Positions 35,498 to 47,400 of a DNA stretch of 64,000 bases are shown piece after piece. Both the position numbers and the translations under genes were made by a program. The notes below the pieces were generated by a model that saw only the letters and a program-made list of their open reading frames with translations, did no database searches and was not told the DNA's origin. Source of the DNA: Sinonovacula constricta (lineage: Eukaryota > Mollusca > Bivalvia > Cardiida > Solecurtidae); assembly GCA_007844125.1 (NCBI GenBank), contig CM017568.1, positions 3,589,882-3,653,881 of the forward strand, in the 5' to 3' direction. Position 1 is the first letter of the stretch, and each line of letters starts with the position of its first letter.

Positions 35498-38400
35498 TCA
35501 GAAATTCGTCATGACAGCGGTAATCCAGTCCAGCAGGCTGCCGACACGCGTGTATACGTTCGGAATGCCCGGAGCGCAAGTGGCGCTGCCAACCCACGAC
35601 GCCAATCCTACAAGGGCCCAGGAGCCGGAGTCACGTGCACACACCAGCGGACCTCCACTATCTCCCTGGCAACAACAATAAGATACGTTTAAATATATTT
35701 TACGTCATACTATTGCCCAAAAGCAGCTGTAAAACTTTAATAAGAATCAGAGACATAAATGGATAGCCTGCTCTGAACATTTCATAAATGCAAGAAATCT
35801 GAATACTTCCTTAATGTAAGCTAATGTGACAGTACAAAACTGAACGACTAGTCTTAGTGAAAGAGCTCAAAGGATTATGTGCACGGATTACTTTCAAACA
35901 TTGCTGACCATTAAATGATCTACACACAAGCACTCTTCACACTATTTATAAACGTTAAGTGGTAAATATAAAATATAATAATCTTTTTATTTTTACACGA
36001 AACTATTTACAATGCGGAAGCACAAATTCCCTAAAATCGTCATGTTGTGGAGTGTCAGGGCATTAATCTAGTGACGTCACGTCTATGTAAGAATAAAACG
36101 CATGTAGGTCCTTTTATTTAAATTTCTTGGATTACTATATGGTTTTTATGCTGACCCTAAAGCCTTTTTGATTTCGAGACTTACCATCATCAACAAACAT
36201 GTCATTTCTATTGTTTCAATAGTCGTATTTCTTTAAGTTTCTCAATGGAGTCTAACTCTTTTCGTGCAACATTAAGACATTCCACTACTTATAACCGCAC
36301 TATCACCTATTTCCTCTAGAAGACCTACCTACAATTTGAATCACCTCAGAAATTGTCTAGCAACTGAGACTATATTCTCAATAGAGAATACCTCCTCCTC
36401 CCTACTATAGTTTTCTTTTTCACACGTTGCAACTGCATTGTTTACGTGCCAGGCCCGTAGGCCATGTACTTTATATGTGTCTTTAAAATTATGTTTAGTC
36501 TCTTTTGTATTAAAAGTGCAAAATCTACAAACGACTACCATGCAAGCAGTGTGATTTTCCATGCTTCGGAAACGTAGCCACATTATAAGGCGATTCAAAC
36601 CAGTATAAATAAATTGTCGTATATTATATATAGGATAGAGTCTATTAAGCAACTTCTATAGAAAATTGACGCAGAAACGAGCGCAGCGATTATTTTCCAT
36701 GGAAACATCTTAATAGATTCTATCCAACTTGGAAGTCCCCGCCTCACTTCTACCTGTTCTACCAAAATACATGTAATCCGCCCCATACAAATGTCAATCG
36801 TCTTGACGTGTTAATACTTGTCGTCACAAGGGAAGGAGTCAAGCCAGAATGCGTGGTTTGTTGCACGTGCGCAGTTAAAAATAAAAATTTAGTAAAAAGA
36901 TCGATATATTGTGTTCATTGTAAAATAGACAATAAAAAGGAGTTCTATTGAAATAAATCGCCGAGGAACTTTAATTTTCATAGCTTCTGATTGGCTACGA
37001 ATGTAGGGCGACTAATTTATGTAAGAAATTGTCCCTTCTCATAACACCGACTCCGCATTCAATGTTGTGTACTTCAGTAGAAGGTTAAGGGCCAGTTAAC
37101 AGTAGCACAGTGAAACGTTACCGGTGTGAGGAGTGTGGCGAAGGAGTTGATCACTGATTATATCACAGGAACCACGTTTAACTGGATGTTTTTTTCTACG
37201 TTCTCTAGAGAGTGGTTTGTTTATAAATTTGATCAAGTGTTGCCTTTTATAATCACAGCTGCATTTAGTTTAAACAGGCTAGGCATACGTGTTACATTTA
37301 ATGATTCTACTAGGGAGTTCACTGTGTGACCCTGCATTTAGTTTAAACAGGCTGGGTATACGTACTTTACATTTGATGATTCTACTAGGACGTTCACTGT
37401 GTGACCCTGCATTTAGTTTAAACAGGCTGGGCATACGTATGTTACATTTGATGTTTCTACTAGGAAGTTCACTGTGTGACCCTGCATTTAGTTTAAACAG
37501 GCTGGGCATACGTATGTTACATTTGATGTTTCTACTAGGAAGTTCACTGTGTGACCCTGCATTTAGTTTAAACAGGCTGGGCATACGTATGTTACATTTG
37601 ATGTTTCTACTAGGAAGTTCACTGTGTGACCCTGCATTTAGTTTAAACAGGCTAGGCATACGTATGCAACATTCGATGATTCTACTAGGACGTTCACTGT
37701 GTGACCCTGCATTTAGTTTAAACAGGCTGGGCATACGTATGTTACATTTGATGTTTCTACTAGGAAGTTCACTGTGTGACCCTGCATTTAGTTTAAACAG
37801 GCTAGGCATACGTATGCAACATTCGATGATTCTACTAGGACGTTCACTGTGTGACCCTGCATTTAGTTTAAACAGGCTGGGCATACGTATGTTACATTCG
37901 ATGTTTCTACTAGGACGTTTACTGTGTGACCCTGCATTTAGTTTAAACAGGCTGGACATACGTATGTTACATTTGATGTTTCTACTAGGAAGTTCACTGT
38001 GTGACCCTGCATTTAGTTTAAACAGGCTAGGCATACGTATGCAACATTCGATGATTCTACTAGGACGTTCACTGTGTGACCCTGCATTTAGTTTAAACAG
38101 GCTGGGCATACGTATGTTACATTTGATGTTTCTACTAGGAAGTTCACTGTGTGACCCTGCATTTAGTTTAAACAGGCTGGGCATACGTATGTTACATTTG
38201 ATGTTTCTACTAGGAAGTTCACTGTGTGACCCTGCATTTAGTTTAAACAGGCTGGGCATACGTATGTTACATTTGATGATTCTACTAGGAAGTTCACTGT
38301 GTGACCCTGCATTTAGTTTAAACAGGCTGGGCATACGTATGTTACATTTGATGATTCTACTAGGACGTTCACTGTGTGACCCTGCATTTAGTTTAAACAG

Positions 38401-41400
38401 GCTGGGCATACGTATGTTACATTTGATGATTCTACTAGGACGTTCACTGTGTGACTCTGCCTTTAGTTTAAACAGGCTAGGCATACGTATGTTACATTTG
38501 ATGATTCTACTAGGACGTTCACTGTGTGACCCTGCATTTAGTTTAAACAGGCTGGGCATACGTATGTTACATTTGATGATTCTACTAGGACGTTCACTGT
38601 GTGACCCTGCATTTAGTTTAAACAGGCTAGGCATACGTATGTTACTTTTAATGATTCTACTAGGACGTTCACTGTGTGACCCTGCATTTAGTTTAAACAG
38701 GCTGGGCATACGTATGTTACATTTGATGATTCTACTAGGACGTTCACTGTGTGACTCTGCCTTTAGTTTAAACAGGCTGGGCATACGTATGTTACATTTG
38801 ATGTTTCTACTAGGACGTTCACTGTGTGACTCTGCCTTTAGTTTAAACAGGCTAGGCATACGTATGTTACATTTGATGATTCTACTAGGAAGTTCACTGT
38901 GTGACCCTGCATTTAGTTTAAACAGGCTGGGCATACGTATGTTACATTTGATGATTCTACTAGGACGTTCACTGTGTGACCCTGCATTTAGTTTAAACAG
39001 GCTAGGCATACGTATGTTACTTTTAATGATTCTACTAGGACGTTCACTGTGTGACCCTGCATTTAGTTTAAACAGGCTGGGCATACGTATGTTACATTTG
39101 ATGATTCTACTAGGACGTTCACTGTGTGACTCTGCCTTTAGTTTAAACAGGCTGGGCATACGTATGTTACATTTGATGTTTCTACTAGGACGTTCACTGT
39201 GTGACTCTGCCTTTAGTTTAAACAGGCTAGGCATACGTATGTTACATTTGATGATTCTACTAGGAAGTTCACTGTGTGACTCTGCCTTTAATTTAAACAG
39301 GCTGGGCATACGTATGTTACATTTGATGATTCTACTAGGACGTTTACTGTGTGACCCTGCATTTAGTTTAAACAGGCTGGGCATACGTATGTTACATTTG
39401 ATGATTCTACTAGGACGTTCACTGTGTGACCCTGTATTTAGTTTAAACAGGCTTGGCATACGTATGTTACATTTGATGATTCTACTAGGAAGTTCACTGT
39501 GTGACCCTGCATTTAGTTTAAACAGGCTAGGCATACGTATGTAACATTTGATAATTCTGCTAGGACGTTCACTGTGTGACTCTGCCTTTAGTTTAAACAG
39601 GCTGGGCATACGTATGTAACATTTGATGATTCTACTAGGACGTTCACTGTGTAACCCTGCATTTAGTTTAAACAGGCTGGGCATACGTATGTAACATTTG
39701 ATAATTCTGCTAGGACGTTCACTGTGTGACTCTGCCTTTAGTTTAAACAGGCTGGACATACGTCTGTTACAGTTAATGATTCTACTAGGACGTTCACTGT
39801 GTGACCCTGCATTTAGTTTAAACAGGCTAGGCATACGTATGTTACATTTGATGTTTCTACTAGGACGTTCACTGTGTGACCCTGCATTTAGTTTAAACAG
39901 GCTAGGTATACGTATGTTACATTTGATGCTTCTACTAGGACGTTCACTGTGTGACCCTGCATTTAGTTTAAACAGGCTGAGCATACGTATGTTACATTTG
40001 ATGATTCTACTAGGACGTTTACTGTGTGACCCTGCATTTAGTTTAAACAGGCTGGGCATACGTATTTTACATTTGATGATTCTACTAGGACGTTCACTGT
40101 GTGACTCTGCATTTAGTTTAAACAGGATGGGCATACGTATGTTACATTTGATGATTCTACTAGCGAGTTCACTGTGTGACCCTGCATTTAGTTTAAACAG
40201 GCTGGGCATACGTATGTTACATTTGATGATTCTACTAGGACGTTTACTGTGTGACCCTGCCTTTAGTTTAAACAGGCTAGGCATACGTATGTTACTTTTG
40301 ATGATTCTACTAGGAAGTTCACTGTGTGACCCTGCATTTAGTTTAAACAGGCTGGGCATACGTATGTAACATTTAATGATTCTACTAGGACGTTCACTGT
40401 GTGACTCTGCCTTTAGTTTAAACAGGCTAGGCATACGTATGTTACTTTTGATGATTCAACTAGGACGTTCACTGTGTGACCCTGCATTTAGTTTAAACAG
40501 GCTGGGCATACGTATGTAACATTTAATGATTCTACTAGGACGTTCACTGTGTGACTCTGCCTTTAGTTTAAACAGGCTAGGCATACGTATGTTACATTTG
40601 ATGATTCTACTAGGAAGTTCACTGTGTGACTCTGCATTTAGTTTAAACAGGCTGGGCATACGTATGTTACATTTGATGCTTCTACTAGGACGTTTACTGT
40701 GTGACTCTGCATTTAGTTTAAACAGGCTGGGCATACGTATGTTACATTTGATGATTCTACTAGGACGTTCACTGTGTGACCCTGCCTTTAGTTTAAACAG
40801 GCTAGGCATACGTATGTTACATTTGATGATTCTACTAGGACGTTCACTGTGTGACCCTGCCTTTAGTTTAAACAGGCTAGGCATACGTATGTTACATTTG
40901 ATGATTCTACTAGGACGTTTACTGTGTGACTCTGCATTTAGTTTAAACAGGCTGGACATACGTATGTTACATTTGATGATTCTACTAGGACGTTCACTGT
41001 GTGACCCTGCCTTTAGTTTAAACAGGCTGGACATACGTATGTTACATTTGATGATTCTACTAGGACGTTCACTGTGTGACCCTACCTTTAGTTTAAACAG
41101 GCTAGGCATACGTATGTAACATTTAATGATTCTGCTAGGGAGTTCACTGTGTGACTCTGCCTTTAGTTTAAACAGGCTAGGCATACGTATGTTACATTTG
41201 ATGCTTCTACTAGGACGTTCACTGTGTGACTCTGCCTTTAGTTTAAACAGGCTGGGCATACGTATGTAAAATTTAATGATTCTGCTAGGGAGTTCACTGT
41301 GTGACTATGCCTTTAGTTTAAACAGGCTAGGTATACGTATGTTACATTTGATGCTTCTACTAGGACGTTCACTGTGTGACCCTGCATTTAGTTTAAACAG

Positions 41401-44400
41401 GCTGGGCATACGTATGTTACATTTGATGCTTCTACTAGGACGTTCACTGTGTGACTCTGCCTTTAGTTTAAACAGGCTAGGCATACGTATGTTACATTTG
41501 ATGATTCTACTAGGAAGTTCACTGTGTGACTCCGCCTTTAGTTTAAACAGGCTGGGCATACGTATGTAACATTTAATGATTCTACTAGGACGTTCACTGT
41601 GTGACCCTGCATTTTGTATAAACAGGCTGGGCATACGTATGTTACTTTTGATGATTCAACTAGGACGTTCACTGTGTGACCCTGCATTTAGTTTAAACAG
41701 GCTGGGCATACGTATGTAACATTTAATGATTCTACTAGGACGTTCACTGTGTGACTCTGCCTTTAGTTTAAACAGGCTAGGCATACGTATGTTACATTTG
41801 ATGATTCTACTAGGAAGTTCACTGTGTGACTCTGCATTTAGTTTAAACAGGCTGGGCATACGTATGTTACATTTGATGCTTCTACTAGGACGTTTACTGT
41901 GTGACTCTGCATTTAGTTTAAACAGGCTGGGCATACGTATGTTACATTTGATGATTCTACTAGGACGTTCACTGTGTGACCCTGCCTTTAGTTTAAACAG
42001 GCTAGGCATACGTATGTTACATTTGATGATTCTACTAGGACGTTCACTGTGTGACCCTGCCTTTAGTTTAAACAGGCTAGGCATACGTATGTTACATTTG
42101 ATGATTCTACTAGGACGTTTACTGTGGGACTCTGCATTTAGTTTAAACAGGCTGGACATACGTATGTTACATTTGATGATTCTACTAGGACGTTCACTGT
42201 GTGACTCTGCCTTTAGTTTAAACAGGCTAGGCATACGTATGTTACTTTGATGATTCTACTAGGAAGTTCACTTGTGTGACCTGCATTTAGTTTAAACAGG
42301 CCTGGGCATACGTATGTACATTTAATGATTCTACTAGGAAGTTCACTGTGTGACTCTGCCTTTAGTTTAAACAGGCTAGGCATACGTATGTTACATTTGA
42401 TGATTCTACCTAGGAAGTTCACTGTGTGACTCTGCATTTAGTTTAAACAGGCTGGGCATACGTATGTTACATTTGATGCTTCTACTAGGACGTTTACTGT
42501 GTGACTCTGCATTTAGTTTAAACAGGCTGGGCATACGTATGTTACATTTGATGATTCTACTAGGACGTTCACTGTGTGACCCTGCCTTTAGTTTTAAACA
42601 GGCTGGGCATACGTATGTTACATTTGATGATTCTACTAGGGACGTTCACTGTGTGACCCTGCCTTTAGTTTAAACAGGCTAGGCATACGTATGTTACATT
42701 TTGATGATTCTACTAGGACGTTTACTGTGTGACTCTGCATTTAGTTTAAACAGGCTGGGCATACGTATGTAACATTTAGATGATTCTACTAGGACGTTCA
42801 CTGTGTGACTCCTGCCTTTAGTTTAAACAGGCTGGGACATACGTATGTTACATTTGATGATTCTAGCTAGGGACGTTCACTGTGTGACCCTGCCTTAGTT
42901 TAAACAGCTGGGCATACGTTATGTAACATTGAATGATTCTGCCTAGGAAGTTCACTGTGTGACTCTGCCTTTAGTTTAAAAACAGGCTAGGGCCATACGT
43001 ATGTTAACATTTGATGATTCTACTAGGACGTTCACTGTGTGACTCTGCCTTTAGTTTAAACAGGCTGGGCATACAGTAGGTAAAAATTTGACTGATTCTG
43101 GCTAGGGAGTTCAACTGTGTGTGACCTATGCCTTTAGTTTAAATTAACGAAGGGGCTAGGGAAGACGTATGTTAACATTTGAATGATTCCGACTAGGACG
43201 GTTCAATGTGTGGACTCCTGCATTTAGTTTAAACAGGCTAGGGCATACGTATGTTAAACAGTTTGAATGATTCTACTAGGAAGTTCAACTGTGTGACTCT
43301 GCATTAGTTTAAACCAGGCTAGGCATACGTAATGTTAACATTTGATGATTCTACTAGGGAAGTTCACTGTGGGACTCTGGGGGGCCTTTAGTTTAAACAG
43401 GACTGGGCATAAGTATGTAACATTGAGATTCTGCTAGGGAGTTACGTGTGACCCTGCCTTTAGTTTGTTAACAGGCTGGGCATACGTATGTAACATTTGA
43501 TGATTCTGCTAGAATTTCACTGTGTGACTCTGCCTTTAGTTTAAAACAGCTAGGATACGTATGGTAACATTTGATGATTCTACTAGGACGTTCCACTGTG
43601 TGACTCTGCCTTTTAGTTTAACAGGCTGGGCATACGTAGTAACCATTTGATGATTCTTTACTAGGGATTTAACTGTGTGACTCTGCCTTTAGTTTAAACA
43701 GGCGGCGACATACGTATGTACATTTGTGATTCTGCTAGGGAGTTCACTGTGTGACCTGCCTTTAGTTTAAACGGCGGGCCATAGTATGTAATTGATGATT
43801 CTGCTAGGAAGTCTCCTGTGTGACTGCCTTTAGTTTAAACAGGCTTGGCATACGTATGTAACATTGATGATTCTACTAGGACGTTCACTGTGTGACTCTG
43901 CCTTTAGTTTAAACAGGCTGGGCATACGTATGTAACATTTGATGATTCTACTAGGACGTTCACTGTGTGACCTCTGCATTTAGTTTAAACAGGCTGGCAT
44001 ACGTATGTTACATTTGATGATTCTGCTAGGGAGTTCACTGTGTGACCCTGCCTTTAGTTTAAACAGGCTGGGCATACGTATGTAACATTTGATGATTCTG
44101 CTAGGAAGTTCACTGTGTGACTCTGCCTTTAGTTTAAACAGGCTTGGCATACGTATGTAACATTTGATGATTCTACTAGGGAGTTCACTGTGTGACTCTG
44201 CCTTTAGTTTAAACAGGCTAGGCATACGTATGTAACATTTGATGATTCTACTAGGACGTTCACTGTGTGACTCTGCCTTTAGTTTAAACAGGCTGGGCAT
44301 ACGTATGTAACATTTGATGATTCTACTAGGGAGTTAACTGTGTGACTCTGCCTTTAGTTTAAACAGGCTGGGCATACGTATGTTACATTTGATGATTCTG

Positions 44401-47400
44401 CTAGGGAGTTCACTGTGTGACCCTGCATTTAGTTTAAACAGGCTGGGCATACGTATGTAACATTTGATGATTCTACTAGGACGTTCACTGTGTGACCTCT
44501 GCCTTTAGTTTAAACAGGCTGGGCATACGTATGTTAACATTTGATGATTTCTGCTAGGACGTTTACTGTGTGACCTCTGCCTTTAGTTTAAACAGGCTGG
44601 GCATACGTATGTTAACATTTGATGATTTCTACTAGGACGTTCACTGTGTGACTCTGCATTTAGTTTAAACAGGCTGGGCATACGTATGTAACATTTGATG
44701 ATTTCTAGCTAGGGAAGTTCACTGTGTGACCTCTGCATTTAGTTTAAACAGGCTGGGCATACGTATGTAACATTTGATGATTCTGCTAGGAAGTTCACTG
44801 TGTGACCTCTGCATTTAGTTTAAACAGGCTGGGCATACGTATGTAACATTTGATGATTCTACTAGGACGTTCACTGTGTGTCTCTGCCTTTAGTTTAAAC
44901 AGGCTGGGCATACGTATGTAACATTTGATGATTCTACTAGGACGTTCACTGTGTGACTCTGCCTTTAGTTTCGCATCCTATCAAGGAAATACCTAGAACT
45001 ACGTTTTTGTCTTGCTAGGGAGAGTTGAATTTTGTTAGATCGGCTGCATTAACGAAAAGCATTAACACCGTATGACGCAGTGCAAACAAACACACCAACA
45101 ACAAGTCTCTTAAGTATGAATTCATGTTGTTAAAATGTATGGTTATTCAGGAATTCCTATGTTATAATGGATTATTCAGATATTATAGGAGCAATCGTTA
45201 ATTATTCTGTAGTGCCTTGACAATTTGAATTTCGTAAAAAGCGGTGCCGATCGATTATTTAAAAGATTGTGTCCCACACTTTACCTATATTACCTATATC
45301 AAATACATGTAGCAATTTCTACACCTGTTTTGTGAAATTTATGCATAATTTCTGCACAAATCATACTTATCTCTAAGTAAAACGATTTCTAATACATACT
45401 CCCTCAATTCGTAGTCAGTACAAGCCGTATAGAAAAACCGTTGTAATGTTTATTCTTCCAAATCTATAAATAAAAAGGCCTGAGATTTCTGCTAAAAACA
45501 GATACCGATGTCCGAGCAGAATACCCATATAATAATGTAAAATCATATCAAAAGGAAGCGGTCACGTGGTTTTCTTAGTTTAAAAATAGCTAACTTTGCA
45601 GCGTGGAAAATAGATTTGTAATAATGAGTAGAGTGCTTTGTTTCCCTTTTCATATAGATGTATGGCATCAATGACAATCATTTGCTGGATATTTTCAGGC
45701 AACTATAATTTATTTAATATATTTAAGCAAGGGTTTCAAAAGGGAAAAAAGTTATGAAACAAAGGTTAAAAGAAAATTCACCTTACCAGACACGCAGACG
45801 AATGATCACCCTTTACGCATGCGTGCATGTCGGTGATTGTATTGTCATAGTAATGTCGGCATTCTGACTTCGATATGAGAGACATGGCACTCTCTTGCAG
45901 ATAGTCCGCGTATAGCAGCATGTCAGTGGAACCTAGAGTATCAAAATAATAAATGTGATGTTCATTGGTAACTATTCGAACATTTTCGGAATTTATTTTG
46001 CAGAAATGGCCGACTTGTTCACTCGGATGCTAATTTCTTTATGACAACATTCCATTGGCAATGAATTGTTTCATTTGTAATATTTAACAGCTACAAGGTC
46101 AAGGTATGTCGAGATTTTTAAATGATTGCACATAAGTGAACATATGTTTATCTACTGTTATCCATATTTAAATTGGTCAAAACTTTGCACTAGAAACATA
46201 ACCAACAGGCACCCGATCCGCGCGTCATATGAATTGAAGTTATGGCGTATTGTTTATAACTAATGTATACACGTGACGTATATTACCGAACGCGTAGGTC
46301 GTAGATATGCAATTGACTGCGCTTAATATAATTTGCTAGAAAAAGTTGAAAAGCATCTCGATGCCTTAAATCTTCCAGTCATTTGAAGGAAAGGATGTTC
46401 ACATGTCACCAGGACGTTTGCTTTTTAAACAAAGATATTTTTATTGAAAATAATATTACCAGCTGTGAACAAGTTGCTTCAAGAAAAAAAATGATTTTGC
46501 GTTTGATATTTGTTGTGTTTGAACGTTGATTAAGAATGAAGAAAACTGTTATTACCATGTTAAAATTAGTTAACCAACCAAAATTTTCATGTACTTAGGC
46601 TCATTGCCGACCTAGATCAACATCACACGCACACATATACGCCATGTTTATACCCCAATTATAAACATCTGAACGCTTTGCCTGTGTGTGACTTTGAAAG
46701 GTATATAACAATAAACAAAGACATATTACACTGATCACTGGATTGAGTGAAATCATATGTGTACCAGTTGCGGTGTGCCAGCTGTTCTAACCAGTCATTT
46801 GTCTGGCGTCACCATCCACCAAAAAATAGAAGGACGTCACAATAATAACACAATATCTGCATTTGAAGTTAAGTTATAACACACCTATGGTATTGCCCCA
46901 GCCGGCTATATAGCACGTAATATGTTGGTTGACGAACTCCGTTTTGGTTGCCATGGAAATCGTCTGTACGTGTGAAGTCATCACCGCTGGTCGCGAAAGT
47001 TTAATCATAGCTATATCGTAGTCGGTTCCCCCCGACGTTGTAGAATGAATGCTTCAAAGTAAAGGAAATAAACATAAATAAACAACATGACAACTATGAC
47101 ATTAAAAGCAAAGTATACAACATCACACAATTAAACAAGTCAACTACTCAATCAGTAAAACAGTCCAACTGAACACCCACCCAATACCTCAATACCTAAC
47201 TTACACAACCAAATTACAGAAAACCACTCACCATATATATTTTGGAAGGGTTCACACCTTGTTCGTGGTGAGAGGCAAAGCTGAGCTGAAAGTCTCCGAG
47301 CACTATCCGGACAATAAGATCGCTGTGAAGAAAAGATTAAAGATGTACATATACACACACACATATATACACACATTTCCGCAGAAACTCATTAGTTTAA

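Larger units (their letters stand above)
37259..44970. repeat. 75-bp satellite array, about 103 units
   Basis: Head-to-tail copies of a 75-bp unit containing GTTACATTTGATGATTCTAC, TAGGACGTTCACTGTGTGAC, CCTGCATTTAGTTTAAACAG and GCTGGGCATACGTAT. Each unit has two palindromes, GTTTAAAC and CATACGTATG. Few positions vary between units (for example GACCCTGC/GACTCTGC, GGACGTTC/GGAAGTTC/GGGAGTTC, TCTAC/TCTGC). The array starts and ends at the same point of the unit (TTTAGTTT). Because 75 is 25 codons and stops are rare, it gives very long frames on both strands (1051 codons minus, 751 plus); the unit changes at all codon positions, so these are not treated as genes. It fills most of the last intron of the protease. 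Confidence 0.97.

Noticed and set aside
37279..40434. 1051-codon minus-strand frame and 751-codon plus-strand frame encoding 25-residue repeats
   Set aside because: They are translations of the 75-bp satellite. Both strands are open at once, changes hit all codon positions, and no signal, domain or splice context is seen.
37259..44970. CRISPR-like appearance (regular short repeats)
   Set aside because: There are no distinct spacers; the whole 75-bp unit repeats, and the DNA is from an animal.
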